A program made the position numbers and the translations under genes. Shown piece after piece: positions 35,854-44,829 of a DNA stretch of 64,000 nucleotides (position 1 is the first letter of the stretch; each line of letters opens with the position of its first letter). Under the pieces are notes generated by a model. That model made no database searches and was not told where the DNA came from. It saw only the letters and a list, made by a program, of their open reading frames with translations. Source of the DNA: JAZSNL01 sp045536365 (GTDB taxonomy: Bacteria > Bacillota_I > Bacilli_A > ML615J-28 > CAG-313); NCBI GenBank assembly GCA_045536365.1, contig JAZSNL010000027.1, positions 28,439 through 92,438 of the forward strand, read 5' to 3'.

Positions 35854-37335
35854 CTATAATCCTATAAATACAGCTAACATTAAGAAACCAATAGATATAA
35901 CCATTAATAATAATTGGAATAAGATTGTTTTCTTAAACCACTGTGCAAAACTGACATTTGCAAGACCTAAACCTACAAGTAGAGTTCCGCAAGTTGGATA
36001 TAATACATTAGTATATCCATCCGCAAAAAGATAAGTTAAAATAATAACAGTTACGCTAATTCCTTCAATAGGAGCAAGAGTTAACATTGGAATTATTAAA
36101 ACAGCCTTTGCAGATGCACTAGGAATAAAGAATTCGATAATTAAAACAAATGCATATAATATTATTACCGCAAAATAAGGTGAAATATTAGTAACAGAAT
36201 TATAAAAATAATGGAAAATTGTATGTAATATGTTACCTTGTTGAGCTATATAAGTAATGCCAAAAGCAATCATAATTATAACAATTGAAGGAAGTACATC
36301 TTTTACACCTTCTAAAAAGCTTTTACCTAATTCTTTATAAGAACCTAATAATTTTCTTCCTACTATAACAGTTCCAACTATGAAAGCAACTGCCATAAAT
36401 ACCATTGCAAGTGATCTAAGTGATTTAATAGATGTTGTTATTATGACTGATAAAAGAGCAATTGAGAATAAAACTATTATCATTGTAGCTTTTCTAATAT
36501 CTTCTTTATGTTCTTCTTCAGAAACTAAAACGAATCCTTGTTCATCAAATTTATTAACTGCACGCTTTTCATCTTTTTTAGCTAAATATGTTAAGAACAA
36601 AGATGTTAAAACATACATAACACAAAAGATAATACATCTGTACCATAATCCATCAACTACACTAGTTCCTGCTGCAATTGATGCAGTTCCTATTGTTAAA
36701 GGATTAGTAATAGCTGTTGTAAAACCAACACCTGAAGCAATTAAAATAAATGATATTGCGGTAAAGCTAGACCAATTAAGTACTGTACACAACATTGCAA
36801 AAACAGGATACAAAATTAACAATTGTTCTTGTAAACCAAATACAGCTGATAAAATCATAATCACTGCTGTTATTGCCCATATTGCAACAAATCGTTTAGA
36901 TTTAAGTTTTGTCATTATTACTCTTACAAGTGATACGAGCCCACCACTTTTTTCTAATACTTTAAATGTTCCGCCTAATACTAATAACAAAGCTATTATC
37001 ATTATCATATTTGCATTATTACTACCAAATAATAATGCTTCTATTGGTGAAGTTAACCATCTATATATTGGAATACGTGATGTATTTTCTTCATCTGTTA
37101 ATACTCGATATGAATCTATTACTATTTGTTTATTTAAAGCTTCATCTTCAGTATATTGATAAAAAGGTTGATTAATTTTCGATTCATCTGTTGTATATAT
37201 TGTATATTTACCTGCAGGTATTACATATGTTAAAACACCTACTGCTATTAATACTGTTACTAATATAGCAATTACTGTAATAAAACTTCTAAGACCTATT
37301 TTTACTTTAACACTTAATTCTGTAGATTTACTCAT
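35854..37335 (-). CDS. YfcC/DcuC-type basic amino acid or C4-dicarboxylate carrier
   Basis: 493 residues, about 12-13 membrane helices, of the YfcC (DcuC superfamily) family. Typical features are the IPAGKYTIYT motif after the first helix, LLVLGGTFKVLEKSGGL, ITNPLTIGTASIAAGTS and the late FIPSASAKAVLIIPMLTLAPIEG segment. Family members are described as putative arginine/ornithine antiporters or peptide/dicarboxylate carriers. I cannot decide between these. ATG at 37335 has a strong AAAAAGGAGATACGT RBS. A longer start would lie inside the upstream gene. It overlaps the PlsC-like gene by 8 bp. Confidence 0.9.
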   Translation of the reverse strand: MSKSTELSVKVKIGLRSFITVIAILVTVLIAVGVLTYVIPAGKYTIYTTDESKINQPFYQYTEDEALNKQIVIDSYRVLTDEENTSRIPIYRWLTSPIEALLFGSNNANMIMIIALLLVLGGTFKVLEKSGGLVSLVRVIMTKLKSKRFVAIWAITAVIMILSAVFGLQEQLLILYPVFAMLCTVLNWSSFTAISFILIASGVGFTTAITNPLTIGTASIAAGTSVVDGLWYRCIIFCVMYVLTSLFLTYLAKKDEKRAVNKFDEQGFVLVSEEEHKEDIRKATMIIVLFSIALLSVIITTSIKSLRSLAMVFMAVAFIVGTVIVGRKLLGSYKELGKSFLEGVKDVLPSIVIIMIAFGITYIAQQGNILHTIFHYFYNSVTNISPYFAVIILYAFVLIIEFFIPSASAKAVLIIPMLTLAPIEGISVTVIILTYLFADGYTNVLYPTCGTLLVGLGLANVSFAQWFKKTILFQLLLMVISIGFLMLAVFIGL

Positions 37336-38626
37336 ACGTATCTCCTTTTTCATAATTATAAACATCTGCACAAGCAGATTCCCATTTTTGATCATAAAGA
37401 TTATGAATTTCTTCTGAAGCTAATGTCCACTTAATTAAACATTGATCTAATTCATCAGGAATTATCATAAAATAATCATTATTACTATAGAATTCTAAGT
37501 ATCCTCTTGTTGAAAGTGTTAATGAATATATTGTTTTTGCTTCAAAAGAGTAATCTTTATTTTCTTCATTATATCCTTTAATAAATAACCCTTTATTATT
37601 AAGAGTAATTTTACCTTTTGTTAAGGTTTCTTTATCATGTGGTTCTTTTCTTAATTTATCTAGTTTTAAAGTACATAAAGATCCATTTAATGATAATTCA
37701 AAATCATCATTAATGATTTCTTTAACAACACATCTACGTTGCCATTTATACCATTCATCAATGTCTTTAGGAAGTTTATTATATTTAATACCTATTAAAT
37801 CGTAGTATTCATTAACTTGAACTTTTAATCCACAGTGTTTACAAATTATTGTATCATCTTCTACATATAAAGTATGTTCTTCTTTACAATCAGGACATTT
37901 ATATAAGATTTTATCAATTCCATAAGCATTTGATTTTTTACCGATATATTTATTACGAGCTGTTTTATTATATTCAAAATCATTATAACTTATTTTTTCT
38001 AATAATATTTTATAAATCTCTTCTTCGCTCATTTTTTCTAACATATCAGGTGTTAAAACTAAATTAAAATCTATTCCTATATATCCTTTTTTACGATCTT
38101 TGGAATATCTGTTTGTAGCAAGATAGGCTCCCTTAGATGTTGAAACAACAATGTTTGATTTACTATGTTTAATAAATTGAACTGTTGCAGGGTTAATAGG
38201 ATGAGTGCTTCCACTTGTTGATTGTATTCCTTCAGGGAAGACAATAACTGTTCCATTACGTTTTAAAACTTTTATAATATTTTTAACACAAACAATGTCT
38301 GGTTGATATAAATATTTAGATATAACACCAAGACTTATTAATATTTTATAAATACCTTTTTTAATTATATTTTGATAACCACATACTATATTAATATCCT
38401 TACGTTTAAATCCGTAAATCATATATATGAATTCATTTCTTGAAGAATGTGATGCAAGTAGTATTGTTGATTCTTTTTTTATTGATTTAGGATCATAATT
38501 ATAATTAAATTTAACTTTATAACGTCTATTAAGAATTCCTAATACAAACATTGCAATAGTCATTAAAAAAGGATTTGCTTTTTTTATTTTTCTATTTATT
38601 AATCTAGTTTTTAAATCTTTTTTCAT
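37328..38626 (-). CDS. PlsC-like acyltransferase with zinc ribbon and C-terminal extension
   Basis: 432 residues. An N-terminal membrane helix (~18-32) leads to a 1-acylglycerol-3-phosphate acyltransferase-like domain, with catalytic H60 in ASHSSRNE and VIVFPEGIQSTSG as the substrate-binding motif. The usual HxxxxD is HSSRNE here, Glu replacing Asp. After residue ~235 is a CPDC...CKHC zinc ribbon and then a ~150-residue β-rich region of unknown role. Acyltransferase activity on lysophosphatidate or another glycerolipid is inferred. It is coupled by overlap to the YfcC gene. Confidence 0.8.
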   Translation of the reverse strand: MKKDLKTRLINRKIKKANPFLMTIAMFVLGILNRRYKVKFNYNYDPKSIKKESTILLASHSSRNEFIYMIYGFKRKDINIVCGYQNIIKKGIYKILISLGVISKYLYQPDIVCVKNIIKVLKRNGTVIVFPEGIQSTSGSTHPINPATVQFIKHSKSNIVVSTSKGAYLATNRYSKDRKKGYIGIDFNLVLTPDMLEKMSEEEIYKILLEKISYNDFEYNKTARNKYIGKKSNAYGIDKILYKCPDCKEEHTLYVEDDTIICKHCGLKVQVNEYYDLIGIKYNKLPKDIDEWYKWQRRCVVKEIINDDFELSLNGSLCTLKLDKLRKEPHDKETLTKGKITLNNKGLFIKGYNEENKDYSFEAKTIYSLTLSTRGYLEFYSNNDYFMIIPDELDQCLIKWTLASEEIHNLYDQKWESACADVYNYEKGDTYE

Positions 38627-38704
38627 GATTTTATTTTCCTTTATTAAATCTATCTTTATTATACCACAAATAAATATTTTTTTGTTTCATAATATCTTTA
38701 ATAA

Positions 38705-38737
38705 AATAAAAACACCATTAGTTACCTAATGATGTTT
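38705..38737 (-). terminator. Intrinsic terminator overlapping the end of the small membrane protein gene
   Basis: Stem AAACATCATTAG/CTAATGGTGTTT (minus strand, one G-U pair) with TTTT beyond. The stop codon of the small gene at 38718 lies inside the hairpin. Confidence 0.7.
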
Positions 38738-38912
38738 TTTGTTTTAAGTTTTTTAAATACCATATTAATCTTATAATACCGACTATAATTGCAGTTATTA
38801 TAATATACATTATAAATACTATTAATGTAAATATTGGTCTTAATCCCGCATTAGCTAATTTAGAAGAAAGATCAGGTAATAAAGGAGCACCATTTCCAGA
38901 ATAATATAACAT
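38718..38912 (-). CDS. Small single-pass membrane protein (start inside ssrA-type repeat)
   Basis: 64 residues from ATG 38912: a short polar, proline-containing segment (GAPLLPDLSSKLANAGL), one membrane helix (FTLIVFIMYIIITAIIVGIIRLI) and a Lys-rich tail. No family recognised and no convincing RBS. The upstream sequence is entirely the ssrA-type repeat, so expression could depend on read-through or the 5' end may have been replaced when the repeat arrived. Coding status is uncertain. Confidence 0.4.
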   Translation of the reverse strand: MLYYSGNGAPLLPDLSSKLANAGLRPIFTLIVFIMYIIITAIIVGIIRLIWYLKNLKQKTSLGN

Positions 38913-38994
38913 ACTATACAAAAATTTACTACAAAATTAAAAACTGGCTTGTTTCTTTAACAAACCAGACTAGTATATTATTGGTGGACTAGGC
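38908..38994 (-). repeat. ssrA 3'-end-like repeat B (with terminator hairpin)
   Basis: About 87 bp. ACATACTATACAAAAATTTA onward through the CTGGCTTGTT/AACAAACCAG hairpin is almost identical to the ssrA terminator copy at 44757-44829, and GGTGGACTAGGC (38983-38994) equals the ssrA 3' end. The T-arm beyond it is decayed (TTGACTGTACCC). Confidence 0.85.
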
Positions 38995-39474
38995 ATATGC
39001 TTGACTGTACCCAAGTCAAATATATTATAATTATATCCCGGTTTCTATATAAAAACCGGGAATTTTATTCATTTAAACATGATTTATTTTAAAAAAACAA
39101 AAAATTACAGAACATATTTCACTCAATGAATTTTAAACAATCACAATTAATATTTATTGAAATTATTTTTTATTTATGCTGTTCTATAGGATTTTAATTT
39201 CTTTGCATAAAATCCGAAAATACGCAAATCTAAATTCTCTCTACAAACGAATCAATATTTCACGGTTACTTTTACATAATCTTTAAAATCCAATTCTCAC
39301 TTCTCAGTATTAATTCTACTAGATGTTCGAATTTCTCCTATAACGAAATGTGTTTCCATTTTAATATTAAATCTTTTTATTTTTTGGCAACATCAATATT
39401 TAGTTTCTCAAACTCTTTTATGATAATTTTTAGAAAAACGAATTCAACTTATATATAATATGTATTTTAACTCA
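38995..39474. other. Gene-free stretch left of the HEPN gene
   Basis: 480 bp with no supported gene on either strand. It contains a decayed ssrA T-arm at its left end and one strong hairpin (CCCGGTTT/AAAACCGGG, 39037-39060). The rest is AT-rich with scattered stops and looks like degraded accessory DNA. Confidence 0.5.
39037..39068 (+). terminator. Possible terminator hairpin
   Basis: CCCGGTTT...AAACCGGG followed by AATTTTATT on the plus strand. No gene clearly ends here, so it may be a relic. Confidence 0.4.
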
Positions 39475-40806
39475 TTACATCAAAAAAGGTGTATTTTCGT
39501 TATTTATCAAGGAATAATAATCAATTTTAGCAGAAATCATATTTATTAAATATACAAAAAATATAAATGTTTTATGTGATTCTTCTGCATAACTATATTC
39601 CATCGTTTTTGTATGCGCTGGAGGATTTCTATATTTATCTAAATTTTTAGAGTCAATTATAGTTTTCAATTCGTTAACATACCTTTTATCAAAATTAAAC
39701 ATTTTTTTAAGTTTATTTTTAAAGTTTATTTCATCAACATTTGTAGTTATATTATTGTCCCAATTCGTAAATAACCATTTTAACATATAATTTATATTGC
39801 CTAAAGTAATATTCTCCACATTTTTAACATTTAAAGAAATGCATCTTTTCAAAGAATCAAAATTAATACCAATTAAAGCTGGATGGATGAAACGCCTTTT
39901 AAGTTCAACTTCTATAGCCTTGTAAAATTGCATAGAGATTATTGAATAATCCATAAAAGACGATTCATCTATTATTTTATTTATATACATTCCATTTACA
40001 TAAAAATATTTACTTTCATCCATTAAACAACTGTCAATGAAATAGGTAAGTTTTATTACATCATAAAATATACCATATTCTCCAATATCTGTACTCATCA
40101 TAAGTGGTGATTTTAAATATTTTTCAACGAATTCGCAACTCTTATTATCAGTAACATCAAAATATGCAATACAAGATAACAAATATTTTATTTTTAATTC
40201 ACAACCATTCAAATTTTCACTTTTCATTATTTTACTAATATTTGGTAGACGCTGTGCCATTTTATAAATAATAAATAAATTATTAAAATCTAAATAATTT
40301 GAAAAAATAGTAATTAGCTGAGCTATTTCACTTAATAAATTACCATATTTATTGGCTAGTATTAAACAATAATATATCAAAGAATGAAAATTAAATTCAT
40401 TATTTTCGTACTTACACCAATTATCTTTTGTTCCTAATGGTTTTTCAAAATAATCCTCAAACAGAGGACATATTGTTTCTAATACAAAATCTGGTTTAAA
40501 TTGTTTTACCCCAGCCCGAATTCCAAGATTAGTAATAGAAAATATTTTAATGTTTGAATGTATTATCCTAATCAAATCACTATAATCATCTTTACAATGA
40601 TGTTGAGCTATAGTTTTTAAATAATCTAATAAAGATTCAAATAACTGATCTTTTCTCAAATCGGGAACCGAATTAGCCAATAATTGACTTAAATTTTTTT
40701 CAACAAATGGATCAAATAATTCATCATTTGAAAATATTTGAAAAGAGTCAATTAAAAAAATTTGTGGATGTTTACAAATAAGTTCCCATTTAATATATCT
40801 ATTCAT
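39475..40806 (-). CDS. Large helical protein with C-terminal HEPN-type Rx4H motif
   Basis: 443 residues from ATG 40806, chosen for AAAGGA upstream (a longer ATG near 40872 lacks one). Mostly helical, no signal peptide and no membrane span. Near the C-terminus, YRNPPAHTKTMEY contains R393-NPPA-H398, the Rx4H signature of HEPN RNase domains, preceded by the helix NELKTIIDSKNLDK. The N-terminal ~350 residues are unassigned. HEPN proteins commonly serve as RNase toxins in defence or abortive infection. That role here is inferred from one motif and the island context. Confidence 0.65.
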   Translation of the reverse strand: MNRYIKWELICKHPQIFLIDSFQIFSNDELFDPFVEKNLSQLLANSVPDLRKDQLFESLLDYLKTIAQHHCKDDYSDLIRIIHSNIKIFSITNLGIRAGVKQFKPDFVLETICPLFEDYFEKPLGTKDNWCKYENNEFNFHSLIYYCLILANKYGNLLSEIAQLITIFSNYLDFNNLFIIYKMAQRLPNISKIMKSENLNGCELKIKYLLSCIAYFDVTDNKSCEFVEKYLKSPLMMSTDIGEYGIFYDVIKLTYFIDSCLMDESKYFYVNGMYINKIIDESSFMDYSIISMQFYKAIEVELKRRFIHPALIGINFDSLKRCISLNVKNVENITLGNINYMLKWLFTNWDNNITTNVDEINFKNKLKKMFNFDKRYVNELKTIIDSKNLDKYRNPPAHTKTMEYSYAEESHKTFIFFVYLINMISAKIDYYSLINNENTPFLM

Positions 40807-40894
40807 AATTAAAAATCCTTTCTTATAATAATTAGCGAAACATAAGTTATTATTTTCATTAATAAAGTTCATACCTCTTTTTTATTTTGACAAA

Positions 40895-41353
40895 TTATAA
40901 ATTGCCTGTTTTTATTAATTTAATCACAGATAGGGAATTAACAACTTGTAATTTAGGATTTCTACCTGTAGATTCAACAAAATGTTGTAAATGTTCGATT
41001 AACTGATTTAAAAACTGTTCTACTATAGGATCATTTGGATTATCAAAAAGAGACTTAGGAACGAAAAAGCGTGCTGTTTTAGTTAATGCATGGACAGTAT
41101 CATATGATTTATTAAACCCCATATAAACATAAGTATTATCCATAGGATAATAAAAACATACCCATTCATCTTTAAGTACAATTCCATAGGTATCTTCTAC
41201 AGTTTGAACATCTATACCACAAACTAATTCATTATTAATCAAAGGCAAAAATAAATTAATTGTACCATTAGGAGTAGGTACAGAAATAGGAATACACACG
41301 ATTTCCCCTTTATTCATATAATCTTTGTAATAATTTTCGTAAAATATTGGCAT
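40895..41353 (-). CDS. Uncharacterised 152-residue protein upstream of the HEPN gene
   Basis: Soluble, β-rich in the first half (GEIVCIPISVPTPNGTINLF; GIVLKDEWVCFYYPMDNTYVYMG) and helical at the end (IVEQFLNQLIEHLQHFVEST). No family recognised. Strong AAGGAGATATAAT RBS. It lies 88 nt upstream of the HEPN-motif gene on the same strand, so the two may be a toxin-partner pair. This is a positional guess. Confidence 0.6.
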   Translation of the reverse strand: MPIFYENYYKDYMNKGEIVCIPISVPTPNGTINLFLPLINNELVCGIDVQTVEDTYGIVLKDEWVCFYYPMDNTYVYMGFNKSYDTVHALTKTARFFVPKSLFDNPNDPIVEQFLNQLIEHLQHFVESTGRNPKLQVVNSLSVIKLIKTGNL

Positions 41354-41482
41354 ATTATATCTCCTTTATAAATTTTATTAAAACAAGTTATTATAAATGT
41401 TGCATATACGAATATTATATCATAGCTTAAAAGAATCTTCAACTTAATCATATTTTCTAACAATTATTGAAATATCCTCGAA

Positions 41483-41557
41483 AAAATTTACTACAAAATA
41501 AAAAAGCCACCTTGTTTTTTAGGCAAAGTGGCGTGTGTACTATTGGTGGATCTGGTC
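41483..41557 (-). repeat. ssrA 3'-end-like repeat C (with terminator hairpin)
   Basis: Shares AAAATTTACTACAAAATAAAA and the terminal GGTGGA with the ssrA copy, but its hairpin stem (GCCACCTTG/CAAAGTGGC) has changed sequence while keeping its shape. Confidence 0.7.
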
Positions 41558-41590
41558 TTAAATAAACTCTTATCCTCAATCCCTCAATTT

Positions 41591-42574
41591 CTAAAGTCTT
41601 ACATACTTTTGATTTTTACTATTCGGTTTATCAGGCAAAGTCATAACTACAAGATGATTCTCAATAGCTGGGTTTAAATAACTTGATCTTAGTGTTTCTT
41701 TAGTCTTAATTCCTAACTTTCTCATTAACTCATTTGCTGAATATGGAACTCCTACTTCCATTACCTCAAGCAATCTATTAACTTGATCAGATATATTTTG
41801 GCTTTCCTTTTCAACACTAACTAAAATTTCATCAAGAGTTTTATCTATCATTTCAAGCATAAATTCTATAAACTCATTTGAATTACCATTTTTATGACAC
41901 GCTGAAATTTTCTCATAATATAATGATTGATACTTTTGAATTTGTGATTCGATTGGAATATATTCAAAAATAGCATTCCATTTGCTCAACAAAACATTTT
42001 GCCATAATCTAGCAATTCTTCCATTTCCATCACCAAAAGGATGAATAAAAACAAATTCATAATGGAATACACAAGACTTAATCAAAATTGGTGTATCGTT
42101 GTCTTTTTTCAGCCATTCAAATAATTCATTCATAAGAATAGGCACCATATTTTCTGGTGGAGCAACAAAAATTACTTTATTACCATCAAAAACACCTTCT
42201 CCATGATTTCTATATTTACCCGATTCAACATCAATCAAATACATCATAATACTATGAGCTCTTAGTAAATCTTCTTCTAAATACCCATCAAATGTATTTA
42301 ATAAAGAATACACTAAATATGCGTTCTTAACTTCTTGAATTTCTTTTTGTGGCCCTATAACTGCTTTTCCATCAATAACATCTCTAACTTGTGATAATGA
42401 TAGTGAATTTGCTTCTATTGCTAGAGAAGAATGTATGGATTTAATTTTATTATTTTTTCTTAATACAGGCATTCTTTTTAAAGAATTAAAAGAATTAATC
42501 ATCCCTATTTTTTCTGTAATAGAAATAGAAAGCTTTAACATCTTATTTGTTATGTCATATGGTGGTTTGTACAT
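41591..42574 (-). CDS. Fic-family protein (AMPylase-like)
   Basis: 327 residues. The Fic core motif HPFGDGNGRIAR (178-189) is complete, including the catalytic His and the anion-binding GNGR. An N-terminal inhibitory-helix-like motif SSLAIEAN (49-56) resembles class II Fic proteins, though the residue after Glu is Ala rather than Gly/Asn. A DUF4172/Fic_N-like region precedes the core, and a winged-helix-like C-terminus follows (LLEVMEVGVPYSANELMRKL ...). Such stand-alone proteins usually transfer AMP to a protein and are often accessory genes. It lies alone between repeats C and D. Confidence 0.9.
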   Translation of the reverse strand: MYKPPYDITNKMLKLSISITEKIGMINSFNSLKRMPVLRKNNKIKSIHSSLAIEANSLSLSQVRDVIDGKAVIGPQKEIQEVKNAYLVYSLLNTFDGYLEEDLLRAHSIMMYLIDVESGKYRNHGEGVFDGNKVIFVAPPENMVPILMNELFEWLKKDNDTPILIKSCVFHYEFVFIHPFGDGNGRIARLWQNVLLSKWNAIFEYIPIESQIQKYQSLYYEKISACHKNGNSNEFIEFMLEMIDKTLDEILVSVEKESQNISDQVNRLLEVMEVGVPYSANELMRKLGIKTKETLRSSYLNPAIENHLVVMTLPDKPNSKNQKYVRL

Positions 42575-42675
42575 AATATCATCTCCTATTATATTATACT
42601 ACAAAAAAACTAATTAATCAAGTTATCTTGCTTAAATCTTACTTAAAATCTTACTTAATTATAATACATATATCC

Positions 42676-42777
42676 AAAATTTACTACAAAATAAAAAAGC
42701 CACTTCATCTTACAACAAAGTGGTGTGTATACTAATGGTGAACTAAGGGCGTACCCTACGATACCCGTGTCCGCAAT
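42676..42777 (-). repeat. ssrA 3'-end-like repeat D (with decayed T-arm)
   Basis: AAAATTTACTACAAAATAAA, a hairpin (GCCACTTCAT.../...AAGTGGT), GGTGAACTAAGG in place of GGTGGACTAGGC, and then ACCCGTGTCCGCAAT, comparable to the ssrA T-arm CCCGCGTCCGAAT. Reads as a mutated ssrA end. Confidence 0.7.
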
Positions 42778-42792
42778 CTTAAAAAATCAATA

Positions 42793-42824
42793 AAATCCCG
42801 TAATTTTTAAATTTTACGGGATTT
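42793..42824 (-). terminator. Hairpin downstream of the Zn-ribbon gene
   Basis: AAATCCCGTAA.../...TTACGGGATTT, a perfect 11-bp stem. Located about 100 nt past the stop of the gene at 42921. T-rich on both sides. Confidence 0.55.
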
Positions 42825-42920
42825 TTAAACTATTGAGACGGGATCGTTTTAGCAAAACACGGAAAATTGGAAAATTCCTTTCCGCATTCTGAAGTTTCAA
42901 CAAACACAAAAAACTTTACT

Positions 42921-43670
42921 TTATTTCTCATATGTGATAAAAGCCAGTCTGCATTTATCACAAATTTTTTCAACGTAAGAGTCTTTTAAAACTTTAAACT
43001 CCCCACCACATTTAGGACAAACTTGTAATTCTTTATTATTCTTTTCAAATTCAAACCAACCGCCTATTGGATTACATAATAGGTAATAAACCGGTTTTTG
43101 AACTTTCTTTTCTAATTCATTACATATTTCAATTCCTCGTTGATTAAGTTGTGATTTATAATCAACTATTTGCCTTTTGGAAAATCTATCAGATAAACTT
43201 TGCATCCATATATTATCAACTGATCTATATAATCTTTGGAAACTTAATATTGAATAATGTTCTTCTTCTTTGTATAAATATGGAATTCTAATTAATGGTA
43301 TTTCTTTACCACAGTCTCCACAAATTATTGGACTTGATGAATCATCTGGATTTATCGCTAAAACATAATAACTATGTTCATCACAATGGCAACTGTCTGT
43401 TGCAAGGGCATCATCACATATTATTTGAACATTTATTTCAAAATTTTTAACTTCATTTTTGATATATTGATTAAAATATTTTGTATCTAAGGAATCATCA
43501 TCAGTAGTAATTACATTTGCAATATAATGATCATTATGATCTTCAACAATACATTCATCTAATATTTGACCATTTTTGATAAGCATCCATAGTATATCAT
43601 CTATTTTATCCAATGCTATATTACGATTTTCAATCAATGGCTTAAAATATATTTTTGCTATTTTATACAT
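42921..43670 (-). CDS. DUF2310-like zinc-ribbon protein
   Basis: 249 residues from ATG 43670 (AGGAAGTG RBS overlaps the alternative GTG). Two Cys-pair sites are visible: ICGDCGKEIPL in the middle and CPKCGG...CDKC near the C-terminus, plus SCHCDEHSYYVL. The layout matches the DUF2310 family (Zn-ribbon, possibly nucleic-acid binding). It follows the unknown gene at 43690 with 19 nt spacing, so the pair is co-transcribed. Function unknown. Confidence 0.65.
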   Translation of the reverse strand: MYKIAKIYFKPLIENRNIALDKIDDILWMLIKNGQILDECIVEDHNDHYIANVITTDDDSLDTKYFNQYIKNEVKNFEINVQIICDDALATDSCHCDEHSYYVLAINPDDSSSPIICGDCGKEIPLIRIPYLYKEEEHYSILSFQRLYRSVDNIWMQSLSDRFSKRQIVDYKSQLNQRGIEICNELEKKVQKPVYYLLCNPIGGWFEFEKNNKELQVCPKCGGEFKVLKDSYVEKICDKCRLAFITYEK

Positions 43671-43689
43671 TTTTATCACTTCCTATTTA

Positions 43690-44655
43690 TTACCATTTAT
43701 TATGTTTTGTTTTTAAATGGCCTAAATGATTTAATGTTTCTACAGCATATTTGTAGTCCTCGTAAATTTTATTAGGTAATTCTTCTAATTTTGCTTTTTC
43801 TAAATAACCAAAATCAATATGCATGTGATCCATCAAATATTCACAATAACCTTCTTTGTTATTTTCTATTTTTTTATATTCTACATACTCAGAACTTAAA
43901 TCTAGAAAGCAACATTCATCAACTTCTTCACCAAACTTTTTAATATTGTCGAAACTATTGATACCATATCGTTTATTTTCATCAAATTCAATATAATAGT
44001 TATAAGATGATAAAATAAATTCTGGAAAGTTTTGAGTATTAATATACACTAAATCTCCCTCTTTAAAACAATCCGGATATTTAATCGTATTAAGCTCAAT
44101 ACCTATTTTTTCGATATCTACGTCTTCTAAATAACTATATATTCTCTTTATCTCCTTATCTGAATTAAGTACTGCATATACAGGTCCTTCACCTTCATCA
44201 ATATCTTCCGGATTTTCCCTTATTGCAACTTTACATTTACTTATGATTATATTATTTTTAACTCTAATATCTATAAATTCTTTATATGCTTTTTCATAAC
44301 TTCCTATTGTAATATATACTGACTCGTAGGAAGGGCATAAATATTTATCACCTGGAGAACCAGGATACATATCCACTTCATATACATAATCACTGTCATT
44401 AGCGACTAATAATTCATATTGTTTTTGCTCTATTTCTATATATTGACTAATATATTCAACTACTTTAGCTTCCTTAATTTCTTTTTTTAATATGAATAAA
44501 TAATCCATCATTTCTTTCCAAGTTGATGCAAATTCAATTACTATTTGTGCTAATTCTAAATCGCTAAATTTATGTTTTCGCATATAAATTTCATCTTTTA
44601 ATGTTTTAGAAGGGATTAAATTAATTATCTCTTTCTCTAATTTTCTATCTATCAT
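43690..44655 (-). CDS. Uncharacterised 321-residue protein, partner of the Zn-ribbon gene
   Basis: From ATG 44655 (GGATGTG upstream). Soluble and acidic. Helical N-terminal part (LELAQIVIEFASTWKEMMDYL), then a β-rich middle (DMYPGSPGDKYLCPSYESVY, YINTQNFPEFILSSYNYYIEF) and a helical end with a His/Lys tail (LGHLKTKHNKW). No family recognised. First gene after the ssrA terminator. Confidence 0.6.
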   Translation of the reverse strand: MIDRKLEKEIINLIPSKTLKDEIYMRKHKFSDLELAQIVIEFASTWKEMMDYLFILKKEIKEAKVVEYISQYIEIEQKQYELLVANDSDYVYEVDMYPGSPGDKYLCPSYESVYITIGSYEKAYKEFIDIRVKNNIIISKCKVAIRENPEDIDEGEGPVYAVLNSDKEIKRIYSYLEDVDIEKIGIELNTIKYPDCFKEGDLVYINTQNFPEFILSSYNYYIEFDENKRYGINSFDNIKKFGEEVDECCFLDLSSEYVEYKKIENNKEGYCEYLMDHMHIDFGYLEKAKLEELPNKIYEDYKYAVETLNHLGHLKTKHNKW

Positions 44656-44756
44656 ATATATCACATCCTGTAAAACTTATTATTAAATCTATGAAATCTC
44701 ATAGTTATTAATCTATTTTATAAATTATATTCCATTAAACACTGTACTTAATTATA

Positions 44757-44829
44757 CCATACTATACAAAAATTTACTACAAAATTAAAAACTGGCTTGT
44801 TTCTTCAACAAACCAGATAGGGATCTAAT
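44757..44829 (-). repeat. ssrA 3'-flank repeat A (reference copy)
   Basis: The genuine ssrA 3' flank: from the CCA end at 44829 through the terminator into TACTATACAAAAATTTACTA. Repeats B, C and D are copies of this unit. Confidence 0.85.
44783..44816 (-). terminator. ssrA terminator
   Basis: Minus-strand stem CTGGTTTGTT/AACAAGCCAG (one G-U pair) followed by TTTTTAATTTT, 13 nt beyond the tmRNA CCA end. Confidence 0.85.

Larger units (their letters stand above)
42575..42920. other. Gene-free stretch containing repeat D and a hairpin
   Basis: 346 bp. Contains the ssrA-like repeat D, a decayed ssrA T-arm (to ~42777) and a strong hairpin at 42793-42824. No supported gene. Confidence 0.6.

Noticed and set aside
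36380..37159. A 259-codon open frame on the plus strand
   Set aside because: Lies wholly antisense to the YfcC carrier gene, has no RBS and its composition mirrors the membrane helices of the real gene.
38718..44828. Integrase or transposase gene in the ssrA island
   Set aside because: None of the frames shows a tyrosine or serine recombinase or transposase motif, so the insertion mechanism remains unproven.
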